Assembly: GCA_900318685.1 (NCBI GenBank) | Contig: ONLL01000004.1 | Location: 207,651-271,650 of the forward strand | Origin: an uncultured Prevotellaceae bacterium | GTDB taxonomy: Bacteria; Bacteroidota; Bacteroidia; Bacteroidales; Bacteroidaceae | Direction of reading: 5' to 3' | DNA: 64,000 nucleotides | In this document: positions 37,301 to 45,300 of the stretch, piece by piece | Numbering within the stretch: the stretch's first letter is position 1 | How the letters are laid out: every line of letters starts with the position of its first letter | Notes under the pieces: generated by a model | What the model was told of the DNA's origin: nothing | Databases searched by the model: none | Seen by the model: only the letters and a program-made list of their open reading frames with translations | Translations under genes and position numbers: made by a program

Positions 37301-37857
37301 ACATGATTCAGACCACTGACGCACGTACGTTCCGCTATCCGAAGGCAGTCTCTGCAGCGGGTGCACGAATGATGACCAGCTACGATGAGGCTCCAAGTCA
37401 CTTCACGCCTGTCGACTGCCACCTCTATCCCAGCAATATGACTGTCGTGGCACAGGTGCTCGTCAATGGAGTCCCTGCCGCCGGCATCGAGGTTGGAGTG
37501 TTCGACAAGGAGGAGTGCAGGGCTGCAGCCGTCACCGATGCAGACGGGCTTGCAGTGCTGACCATCCCCGGCGACGGTCACGCCACAATGACGTTCCGTG
37601 TCTATGACGGCAGCCTGACTGCAGCATGCAACGAGACGCTCCCCTACGAGAACGATGCCATCCAAGGCTCACGGCGCAGTCCGTTCATCGTCAGCGTCTC
37701 GCCGACCGGCATAGAGACCCTTACACAGCAAGACAGCGACAGCATGCTCTATGACCTCCAGGGACGACGCGTATACCGACAGGCGGAAGGCGTACAGCGC
37801 TCTACGCTGAAGAAGGGTGTCTATATCGAGGACGGCCAGAAGAGAGTAAAGAAGTAA
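28318..37857 (+). CDS. Giant LamG/Fn3 surface protein A with T9SS-like C-terminal domain
   Basis: 3179 aa. The start METTRHNDSPP gives a signal peptide with an unusually long charged n-region, cleaved near PSVKA. N-terminal ~200 aa: three DLN-x-x-AGG-x-[FW]IYL blocks, resembling MABP/beta-prism repeats. Then come a short sugar-binding-like repeat, Fn3 domains (~340-640), LamG domain 1 (~670-860), carboxypeptidase-regulatory-like repeats (~891-1010; GNYIIQGVPFSGEG, VEGVTLYVDG), a long conserved core (~1060-1950), beta domains, LamG domains 2 and 3 (~2136, ~2345), Ig-like modules (~2600-2800), two GWNW modules (~2854, ~2939), and a T9SS type A-like end (YDLQGRRV ... KKGVYI). Likely exported and surface-attached; ligand unknown. 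A paralogue of the 39304-48852 product. Confidence 0.85.
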   Translation: METTRHNDSPPANAGLVCRQRSRLLRLLRDNVGVRNRLLLLLVMFFAALPSVKAESYITELKILSRGSEGDIKKVKESYQNQGWTIVQQDLNQEAGGKWIYLAYKTSDSADPNTGYVTDIIASTNNKSSFSKWNRTWYQIPHDGGNGDLNEGADGEFIYLYYTRERTNLSGHYGTKRVLNKLATSENTNSSDGNGNENYGPVYWCETFSGPCDLNKGAGGKFIYLRLYFKEQTLVIKNHPEFYEDLVYNGKDQGLLKTTPSNYGTMEYSVDGGSWTTSPTAKTVGSHTVKYRLNGGSYANNSAESSKTVTISPPTAQPSSLNGNFNQEARSVQLTWTVGSIAGDYTNYKWVVYRGEEKLGTVSSNAPRTFTDTGFENETEYIYYVYYVSNTWNEDTKKDKCCLSVKVNTTREVPVKDLTADSQSDRIVFTWTSDKYPKGWGNIFNIYVDKETDPIATITPEGKDGEVFQWEHRSTDQHADRQSKIDPKTGVYYVEEPLSACLPHSYRIVGVIDGKEFEDASVSNKAVNSGTRIYEFETSKGSYPGIVKLSWHVDVLSNPGSKTYVIQRKRAEKNEEWTTLQRMTSADEYVFFTDETPLPGVFYDYQLSLVDKCDNGQEITTELTNIGFAQTTGTMSGRITYGTSGVAVADVDVVAKKTGDSADDESQYHAIRFTADNGTVSWLYPSVNYARDKFNGGDFSMQLWILPEAFRDVWFARFRKSSPACGLSMFNTGQLDFFDGSDNYPFNLYLTKNEYNHVTLTRQGNTLTCYLVVLDGDGNAKVTKDTQTLNGNLDLGDTGEFNLGYFKGYVDEFRLWTKCLTEDEIKRNYDRLLVGNEKNLETYWTFDEGLNSQFFDYSRDGTVYNNHHGKIGSNAKPDTRTPERLALKAKTDVDGNYIIQGVPFSGEGTTYAVIPQLGIHEFNPTQQLRYVSSNSLVHNNTNFEDISSFPVSGYVHYAGTDFPVEGVTLYVDGSVCSRNGEIIQTDANGVFEINVPIGDHFITVAKSGHVFAKGGRFPEDPSGLNENKEPFNGKVTNLEFSDETLVNFTGRIVGGSIQGDKPVGFGLSNNNIGVTELVLTPSGNGNYRMNVDVQKKEGVIDIQNNKDDVPVASATERINSNSVRKGGKTIADCQKIVIQTDPETGEFSAMLPPIKYDISSMTVMKNSAIDFGDLQVVDLSNPNIVLADTLYDESRENYQLYEYNTCLKQIYHSKPTFSVRQQGRTDGSFGISSYKYSDEVSEQTIDDIYTAENGLVTYNYGVDGHKAPLFVMKDNYTFLLEGYEEYVNADNGQADHVPLAGSIVTISNALSSAQSVYVESGTVNGENVEPGQVVDLKSNQLQLDDEGKATYKWKAGLPNIAEPYTRTISMTYDIDGRTHEWVGNGMEGIVLGELGTGNNFVTTGPQKLEMILRDPPGTNSFAEWKKGSATTSTTVLGNTMVENFSAGVKHRFGFKQNIIIGTPAAGTLEEIESKDDLEVGAKMESELEDSKTYVSTTTVTQTISTSAAPEYVGAQGDVYVGRSTNLVFGKARNVGFQRQSDNSMKIGLEDITTTSMDFGTMFMYTQNYIENVLIPNYELLRNSLITTTDQATIDSYTNNTDHYVYLTTLGKDDPHFGETGTFKTFEPDPMNVSGTANDNVLTYNTEIENWHEFIAGNEEAKVNAFDKRKDYLIGDNISFDSGTSYSYEVEVADENTTTREWSVKAGLVVDNTFGLNIKGFGLEVHLQDETMGGRHEVHSDGTTETTTFSYTLAEDGDDDALSVDVLGYDGFGPIFHTRGGQTCCPYEGEERTKYYVDDKGNHPVIMEATMQIEVPQINVDVPILSDIPTGGTADYTLRLSNASDIDEDVYYRLLVDDESNPDGANLTIDGKPVTDSRVIKIPAGQTVTKALQLKQTNTSILDYEDIALVLASQCQFDPTSTWDVIADTVKISAHFVPSSSEVDLALSNTLMNTETGSDLTLTFSGFNRNYRGLKAFRLQYMPQGAADWIQFHEYVVNTADVTTNNEILPATGASVSYTLPMAQFNDGSYLFRVVSASTYGTSEVYCYSDEIALTKDMQRPTPLGLPEPSDGILEAGEDVSITFNENVVKGALTKTANFKLTGILNGSPVAHETALRATGGESPTAQTEAGVTLSGKDFAIDMWVNVQGAGTLLSHGIGTSKMTIATDDQAHLIVTLGNDTYTAQGDGQSPAPTIPTDKWVFLTVSYQQADDGGKLSAAVAADSETIHFFNDKPVAKYDGDGPLAVGKGLNGAIHELLLWDEAHDLTTALADRSVTKSPSTRHLIGYWKMNEGEGTTIRDYARNRHMTMPTENWYLNNENIGVTLDGEHRISIEASALQLLPNDDYALEFWMRGEKQQAEAQLLQMGDIALWVNTDGQLQLNGKNAYAPDADATAMSTSAGNILDNAWHHIALSVLRQGAAAVYVDGKRVLTTNAANVGTINTNQLIVGAKRTSVMSDEIGQYAFERPFKGTIDELRLWSASMNADLLAKQRKMRLTGTEDGLMAYFPFEKKTIDSYSQIVTDGNDEDLTGTGIKAQLIPLTIVAPSAAGGDVTPTYSPDAPALRTKPVETNVGFSFTASDNKIVITVDEDPATIEGCTLNFTVRDVSDLNGNYSLPTTWSAFVNCKQLVWKDDELAVEQPANTSSTMSATIVNKGGSMQMWTLSGMPAWLQASAESGTTNPLAETKVTFTVTESTPIGKYEETIYLTSTDGIETPLTIRVTVKGKEPDWAVNENDFEGSMILIGTLEILGVPSEDSDDIVAAFVDGECRGLARPEYNQRYDRHLLSMDIYGNNDELDKDVTFKAYDASTGVTYPVIVTSEDVNFQVDRMYGKPAVPVILSAVDIQEQFTALAKGWNWLSLNVTLDEMTVPVVFKDLSASTALVKNKKISMMNYDGTWYGQSIGLNNSEMYKVQMSQADNLHIMGKKVDPQATPITLVAGWNWVAYNGSQTISITDAMADMDPRDGDVVKGQRGTAMYDGYEWFGGLKSLVPGQGYMIQTTDARTFRYPKAVSAAGARMMTSYDEAPSHFTPVDCHLYPSNMTVVAQVLVNGVPAAGIEVGVFDKEECRAAAVTDADGLAVLTIPGDGHATMTFRVYDGSLTAACNETLPYENDAIQGSRRSPFIVSVSPTGIETLTQQDSDSMLYDLQGRRVYRQAEGVQRSTLKKGVYIEDGQKRVKK

Positions 37858-37874
37858 TCACATAAAATACGAAA

Positions 37875-38828
37875 ATGAAAGCAATGAAGAAATTCAACTG
37901 GTTGCTGGCGCTCCTCATCATGGGGAGCACCAGCCTGAAGGCACAGCAGGACAACGACCCGTTCCCGGAGCCCACATCAGAGCAGAGCTCAAACAACATG
38001 ACCGTATGTGCACAGGTATTCATCGACGGTACGCTCCAGGAGGAAGGCATCGTGGCAGTCTATGCCGGCGACGAGATAAGGGGAAAGGAGCGGATTGAAA
38101 GTGATAAGCACCTTGCCATCATCACTCCGTGGGGCAATGGCGGCGAGGAACTCCATTTCAGAGTGTTCGTCAGTGGTTGTATCATCGAAGTGAACCAAGG
38201 GCTTAAGTTTACTGTCGACGGTGTTCAGGGACAAATTTATGCCCCCTATGCCATCAACCTGACCGCCCCCATCACCAGCAAGCTCACAGAAGAGGGCTAT
38301 GCTACCACATGCCTGCCCTTCAACACCAGGATCCCCGACGGTGTCTCAGCATTCTGTGCCAAGGGGCTCGTAGACGACAAGCTTGAGCTGGAGAAGATCA
38401 CAGGCGGTGTGATTCCCAAGGAGACGGGTGTACTCGTCAAAGCAAGCGGCGAGAGCATCACATGGGGCACTACCGTTGCCGAGCCTACAGCTGATGTCAG
38501 TGCCAACAAGTTCGTGGGAACACTCGAGCCAAAAGATGTAGAAGCCAAAAGCGTGCTCACCCTGGGTTACACCACCAAGGACGGGGAGAAGAAGCTGGGA
38601 TTCTGGTGCTACACGGGTACCACCATCGCTGCCAACAGGGCCTACATCGCCGACTTCACGGCCGGATCGCGTGGCGTGAGCTTCGATGACCTTACCCTGA
38701 CGGCTGTCGCCGAGGTGAAAGGAACGGATGCCACGGATGCCGTCGTATACGACCTGCAGGGACGGCGAGTCAACACGCTCAAGCCCGGCATCTACATCCG
38801 TAACGGCAGGAAATACATAGTCAGATAG
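37875..38828 (+). CDS. Secreted protein with T9SS-like C-terminal domain, partner of surface protein A
   Basis: 317 aa with a signal peptide (MKKFNWLLALLIMGSTSLKA; ATG 37884 is an equally good start) and mature end near AQQDND. Residues ~38-130 form a beta domain (NNMTVCAQVFIDGTLQEEGI, VYAGDEIRGKE) also found in the 208-aa protein of operon 2 and near the ends of both giant proteins (ECRAA type). Residues ~140-270 are a second beta-rich domain (GYATTCLPFNTRIPDG), common before T9SS ends. The C-terminus VYDLQGRRVNTLKPGIYIRN is a typical sorting domain. It starts 17 bp after the giant gene, so the two are one operon. Function unknown. Confidence 0.8.
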   Translation: MKAMKKFNWLLALLIMGSTSLKAQQDNDPFPEPTSEQSSNNMTVCAQVFIDGTLQEEGIVAVYAGDEIRGKERIESDKHLAIITPWGNGGEELHFRVFVSGCIIEVNQGLKFTVDGVQGQIYAPYAINLTAPITSKLTEEGYATTCLPFNTRIPDGVSAFCAKGLVDDKLELEKITGGVIPKETGVLVKASGESITWGTTVAEPTADVSANKFVGTLEPKDVEAKSVLTLGYTTKDGEKKLGFWCYTGTTIAANRAYIADFTAGSRGVSFDDLTLTAVAEVKGTDATDAVVYDLQGRRVNTLKPGIYIRNGRKYIVR

Positions 38829-38867
38829 TCATTTATCATTGAATATTGACCATTAAAAAGTAAAGTC

Positions 38868-39041
38868 ATGAAAAAGAACTATATAAGACCGGGAATGGAC
38901 ATCGTCACCCTGCGCACAGCCACCAGCGTACTAGAGGTTATCAGTGCAGACCCCACACAATACACTGGCGATAACTTCAGCCGATATCGTAACAGAAGGA
39001 TCTGGGACGACGAAGAGGATGAAGACGAAGACTGGTACTAA
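38868..39041 (+). CDS. 57-aa peptide with acidic C-terminus
   Basis: Starts MKKNYIRPGMDIVTLRTATS and ends with DDEEDEDEDWY before TAA. There is no signal peptide or membrane helix. Bacteroidales genomes contain many short proteins beginning MKK.YI.P....V.L at the ends of surface-protein operons, and this fits that pattern from memory. It lies 39 bp after the 317-aa gene and 35 bp before a strong terminator, so it is the last gene of operon 1. Arg-rich middle (RYRNRRIW) and acidic tail are notable. Function unknown. Confidence 0.7.
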   Translation: MKKNYIRPGMDIVTLRTATSVLEVISADPTQYTGDNFSRYRNRRIWDDEEDEDEDWY

Positions 39042-39075
39042 GTCCATAACGAAGGACTGACAGACCTCATAGCGA

Positions 39076-39106
39076 AAGCCCACCCTGTTGCAGGGGTGGG
39101 CTTTTT
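39076..39106 (+). terminator. Rho-independent terminator of operon 1
   Basis: AAGCCCACCC (39076-39085) pairs with GGGGTGGGCTT (39093-39103) and the arm runs into CTTTTTC. A compact GC-rich stem with a U-run, 35 bp after the 57-aa gene. Confidence 0.88.
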
Positions 39107-39129
39107 CATTGGGATTGCCACGAACAGCA

Positions 39130-39245
39130 TCCGCGAATTCGTCTGAAATCATCCGTGAATTCGTCTTTTCATCCGCGAATTCGTCTGAAAACGTCCGATA
39201 ATTCGTCTGAACTATTGCGCGCTTAAGGAAAATATCCTATCTTTG
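39130..39245 (+). promoter_or_regulatory. Four phased direct repeats plus promoter of giant-protein operon 2
   Basis: Copies of TCCGYGAATTCGTCT start at 39130, 39152, 39172 and 39194 (spacing 22, 20, 22); the fourth is TCCGATAATTCGTCT. The promoter is TTG at 39215-39217, 20-bp spacer, TATCTTTG at 39238-39245. Repeats 2-4, the stretch to the -33 box and the -7 box are nearly the same as at 27922-28036, whereas flanking sequence is not. Confidence 0.8.
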
Positions 39246-39303
39246 CACCATGATTTTTGAACAATTCTTTATACAGTCATCACTTTTTTAAACTATTTGC
39301 AAT

Positions 39304-42300
39304 ATGGAAAGAAGACTACTAAAATCGAAGCACTGGTGGCGAGTGCTGCTGTTGCTTCTTGCATGCCTCCTCGGAGGTAGCAGTCCTACATGGGCAGGCG
39401 AACGCTTCGATGCCGGAGGTACGTGGATCCAGCACCAGCCCACGGTCAACGAGCCATGGATCGTGTTGCGCGTGATGTTCTACGATCCCAATGGCCATGA
39501 CGGCTTCTTCATGCACACGCAAACCGAGCCGGGCCATGACGGACCCGCCGTCTACATTGACGACGAATACGTCTGTTCGCCTGACTGGCAGTTGGCATGG
39601 CCCGGAAGTGGATCAGGGTCAAGCGATAAAGTAGAAAAACAAAGAGGCGTAGAAGAATGGTGGTATAATGAAAAAGACAATGCAACCAAGTCATACACCA
39701 AGACAAATACCACAACCGGCCAGAAGTATCTGGTGAAGTTTTGGAATCCAGCTAAGAGTAATGAAGGCCAGTACACCTGCTACATGCACGTCTACCTGAA
39801 GAAATGGCATGTAGGCGAGACGCACAAGGTGAAGATCAAGGGCACCTGGCGCATCAACGACACCAAAACCGACTTGGAGGAGGTGACGCTGACAACTAAT
39901 AAGTTCGCCACCCCCTACACGGGCAGTCCGTCGGCAGTGATGGGTGACTACGGTCACATGCTGGTCAGCGGCACGCTGAACAGCAGCCACGGACCTACCA
40001 CCGTCGGTACGACCAACGACGCCACCTGGGGCAGCCTGCAGCCTGTGGCCCCGGAAGCGCTCAACACCGACAGGCTTCAGTACGGCAAGGGCACGCAGAA
40101 TTTCTCCAACCTGTCGCTGGCCTTTTCACGCACCGACTTCTTTGACAGCCAGTCAAAACCCGTTGAGTATGTCATCGTAGAGCCCATCAGCAACCCGAAC
40201 CTGCCTCAGGAGGACCAGTTCGACGTTCTGATACACCAGTGGTTCAACGTTAAGGTGCCTGGCTTCGTGAAGGCCAATAACCTGAATTACACCACCGACC
40301 TGTGGAACAAGGCCATCACCCTCACTTGGACTGTCGACGAGTCGGGCAACGGCAGCAAGAACGGCACGTGGAGCATCTATCGGGGAACCACGCTGGTATC
40401 AAGCGGACTTGACTGTGAGACAACGAGCTATACCGACAGCAATGTGCCCGCCTACGACACCCAGTACACCTACAAGGTGGTGTTCGTGCCCAGCCAGTCG
40501 CCTTCAGGAACCGTCCGCAGCGATCTGACGACGGAGAAAGCGGCAAAGCTCGAACGGCCCGCCACGTTCTTCTCGAACCTGTCGGCTACCAAAAACTACG
40601 ACAACAAGATCATCTTCTCGTGGGCACACCCGAGCATCGCCAACGCCAGCGGCTCCACCCCCGTCAACCTGACGGTGGAGCGCTCGACCGACTTGCAGAA
40701 CTGGACTACCCTGAAGACCATCGCCATCGACAACAGCGAGACCAACAGCGGCTCGTATGAGGACACCAACGCCAACGGCCTGCAGTCATTCGTGACCTAC
40801 TACTACCGCCTGCGCATCAACGTCATGGGCAAGACTTACGAGTCGGGGTATGTCACAGGCCAGCTCAAAGGCATGTCGACGGTGACGGAGTTCACTGCCA
40901 CTAGGGGCACCTACAGCTCGATGGTGAAACTGAAGTGGCTGGTGAATCAGGTGGGCACCACGACAACCTACTTCACGCTCTACCGCCGTCCCCTGGGCAG
41001 TGCCGACGAGCGCGACTGGGCTGAAATCCACTCCACCTCAGGCACAGCTGCCTCCTACAGCTATGACGACGTTACTGCCCTGCCGGGCAGCTTCAACGAA
41101 TATAAGGTGGCCGTGTGGATGATGAACGGCTCCACTCGAATGCCCGGCTCAGAGACTACTGCCGACGGCTTCAGCGTGTCAACCGGCGTTATCAGCGGAC
41201 GCATCACCTATGGCACCGGAACGGCTGTCAGCAATGCCAAGGTGACACTAAAGCAGCAGACGGGCGACAGCACAACGGTCAGAGGCATGCACTCGGTGAA
41301 GCTCAGCGGCACAGGCCAGGGCTTTAAGTACGATTGCGACACCACGACGCTGCAGCGTCTCTTCGGCAGCGACTTTTCCATCCAGATGTACATCAACCCC
41401 GACAACACCATCATGAACGGCAACAAACGCTACCAGTTGTTAGATGTGTATACCAGCTTCACGCTCTTCCTGCGCTATGATGCAACGAACGTTGTCTATC
41501 ATCCGGGCATTTACCTCCAGGGGAAAGACTATGTCACGTCGCTGAACGTACACCCCAACGAATGGGTCAACATCGCCTGCGTGCACAAACAGGGCACAGG
41601 AACGACATTCTACCTGATGAAGGGCGACAGCGTGCAGTCGGAAGTGATTACCAATAACGGCACGGCCGTCACCGTCGACCCTGTCATTGCCAAGTCAGCC
41701 AACTGCATCTCATTCGCCAACAATGCCTCCTACAATGGAACGGAATTCTATAACGGCTATCTCGACGAGTTCCGCTTCTTCACCCGTGCCCTGAGCGAGC
41801 AGGACATCCTGCGCAACTACAACCACCCACTGGCAGGCAACGAGAGTGGACTGGCCATCTACTACCCCTTCGACGAGGGCATCCCCTCTCAGACCATGGC
41901 CTACGACTTCTCGAAGACCAACGGCGTGGCCAACGGCCGTCACGCCACGGCCAAGGTTGCTGCTGCCTCGACCGACTATCTGCCCTCAGAGGACCAGCTG
42001 AGCCTGATGACTTACACCGACACAGACGGTAACTACACCGTGCGCGGTGTGCCCTTCTCGGGCGAAGGCACAAGCTACAGCATCATCCCGCAGCTGGGCA
42101 TCCACGAATTCTCGCCCTCTGCACAGTCGCGATTCGTCAGTTCTTCGTCGCTCAACCACTCGGGCGTCGACTTCGAGGATGTGTCGTCGTTCCCCGTCAG
42201 CGGCAAGATCTTCTATGCCAACACCAACCATCCCGTGGAGGGCGTGACGTTCTACGTCGACGGTACCATCTGCTCGAAGGACGGCGAGGTGATTCAGACG

Positions 42301-45300
42301 GCTAGTGACGGTTCCTACACCATCAGCGTGCCCATCGGCGAGCACTTCATCCGCATCGAGAAGAACGGCCACGTGTTTCCCGACGGAGGCCGTTATCCTG
42401 CCGACCCGAACAACACGGGAGAGCGTATCCCCTTCGACAATGAGATCAAGAATCTGGACTTCCAGGACGAGACGCTGGTCAACTTCACCGGCCGCATCGT
42501 GGGCGGCAGCATCCAGGGCGACAAGCCCGTAGGCTTCGGTCTGAGCACCAACAACATCGGCGTGGCCGAGCTCATCCTGGTACCGACGAGCGATCAGTAC
42601 ATAATGAACCTCAAGAAGCCTTCGGGCGAGAGCAGCTACGACTTCAAGCCCAGCAACGATTCATTGCCTGTCATCTCGGCTACTGACCGAATCAACAGCA
42701 AGGCTTGGCGCGGAACAGGCGATGCCGACTGCAACAAGTTCTTTATCCTCACCGACCCTGCCACCGGTGAGTTCTCAGCCATGCTTCCCCCGCTGGAATA
42801 CAGCATCAAGAGCATGCAAGTAAAGGCTTCAACACTCAGCGTAGGGCAGACCCCCATCACCATCGACATGAGCAACCCACTGATAGAGCTCTCCGATACG
42901 TTACATGGCACCGACGGCGACCAGCTCTACAGCTACAACACCATACTACGGCAGACCTACCATGCCGATGCCACGTTCACTGTCAGCCAGAAGGGCCGCG
43001 AAGACGGCTCGTTCGGCATCAGCAGCTATGACTACTCCGACGAGCTGGGCAAGCTGACAGTAAGCGACATCTACAGCATCGGTGCCGACGGCAAGCCTGT
43101 CTACAAGTACGGCGGTCCGCTCTTCGTCAAGGAGGATGACTACACCTTCCTCATCGAAGGTTATGAGGACTACACCAATGCCGACAACGGCGAGCACGAC
43201 CATGTGCCTCTGGACGGAAACATCGTCACCATCAACAATGAACTCTCGGCCGACCGTGGCGTCTACGTGGAGGGCGGCTCCGTCGACGGACAGACGGTGG
43301 AGGCCGGACAGGTGGCCGACCTGAAGGAGAACCAGCTGCGTCTGGACAGCCTCGGACAGGCTACCTATACTTGGAAGGCCGGACTGCCCAACATCGCCGG
43401 GGACTTCACACGCACCATCTCCATCACCTACGACATTGAAGGACGCCCCACCCAGTGGAGCGGCAGTGGCATGGCGGGCATCATCCTGGGCGACCTGCCC
43501 ACGGGCAACAACTTCGTCACCGCAGGCCCCGACAAGTTGCTTATGATCCTGCGCGACCCGCCAGGCACCAACTCCTTCGCCGAGTGGACCAGCGGCAGCA
43601 GCACGACGACATCAACCGTGCGCGGCAACACCTTTACCGAGAACTTCGGTGTGAAGTTCCAGCACCGCTTCGGACTCACCACTAATGCCATCGTCGGCAC
43701 GCCCGGCGTGGGCACAGTGAATGTGGTGGAGGCCAAGGACGACCTCACCCTCGGAACGAAGATGGAGTCATCGGGCGAGAACTCGGTGACGAAGACCACC
43801 ACCACCACGGTGACCCGCACCATCGGCACCTCGGCTGCCCCTGAGTATGTGGGTGCACAGGGCGACGTATTCGTGGGAACAAGCACGAACCTCATCTTCG
43901 GCAAGGCCCGCAACGTCGGCTTCCAGCGCATCTCGTCGACTAGCGAGGTAAAGCTGGGGCTGGAGGACATTGTCTCCACGGGCGTGGACTTCAACACCAT
44001 GTTCAGCTACACACAGAACTACATTGAAAACGTGCTCATGCCCAACTTCGAGCTCATCCGCAAGGGACTGCTTACTACCGTACAGTCGCAGGCCGAGATC
44101 GACAGTTACGTCAACAACAGCAAGAACACGGTATACCTCACCCTGCTCTCGGCTGACGATGCGGACTACGGAGCCAACGGCACCTACACCGTATTCCCGC
44201 CGAAGCTCAACAAGCCTGCCTCCACCTATGCTGACCCCCTGAAGGCGTGGGAGTTCCTGCTGGAGAACGGCGCACTCGTAGCCGACAGCGTGAAGTGGGT
44301 GAACAGCCAGATTGAGAACTGGACGAAATACCTTTCTCAGAACGAGGAGGCAAAGGTGAAGGCCTTCAAAGACCGCAAGAAATACCTCGTCGGCGACAAC
44401 ATCTCCTTCGACTCGGGTACGACCATCAGCTCGTCGACCGAGACGGAGAGCAGCACCACCAACACCTGGGACTGGAACGTCTCGGCAGGACTCGTCGTGG
44501 AGAACAGCTTCGGATTTGAAATCAACAAGTTCGGTCTAGACTGCACCATCGAGGACGAGACCACGGGCGGACGCCATGAGACCGATGAGGACAGCGAATC
44601 GACCGTGACCTCGTTCAGCTACACGCTGGCTGAGGACGGCGACGACGACGCACTCTCGGTCGACGTGCTGCAATACGATGCCTACGGACCCATCTTCCAC
44701 ACCCGTGGTGGCCAGACCTGCTGCCCCTACGAGGGAAAGACGGTGACAAAGTACTTCCAACCAGGCACCACCATCATGGAGGCTACGATGCAGATTGAAG
44801 TGCCGCAGATTACGGTCGACGTGCCCATCTTGACCGATGTCCCCACTGGCGGCACGGCGGACTACACACTGCGTCTCTCGAACGCATCCGAGATTGACGA
44901 GGACGTCTACTACCGTCTGCTCGTCGACGACGAGTCGAATCCCAACGGTGCCAATATCATGATTGACGGCAAGCCTGTCACCGACAGCCGCGTCATCAAG
45001 ATTCCCGCCGGACAGACTGTCACCAAGGCCATGCAACTGAAGCAGACTAACACCAGCATCCTCGACTATGAGGACATCGCCGTGGTGCTCGCTTCGCAGT
45101 GCCAGTACGACCCAACAAGCACATGGGACGTCATCACCGACACCGTACGCATCTCAGCCCACTTCGTGCCATCGTCGTCGGCTGTCGACCTGGCCCTCTC
45201 CAACACGCAGATGAACACCCAGACGGGCACCAACCTCGTACTCACCTTCTCGGGCTTCGACCGCAACTACCGCGGGCTGAAGGCCTTCCGACTACAATAC

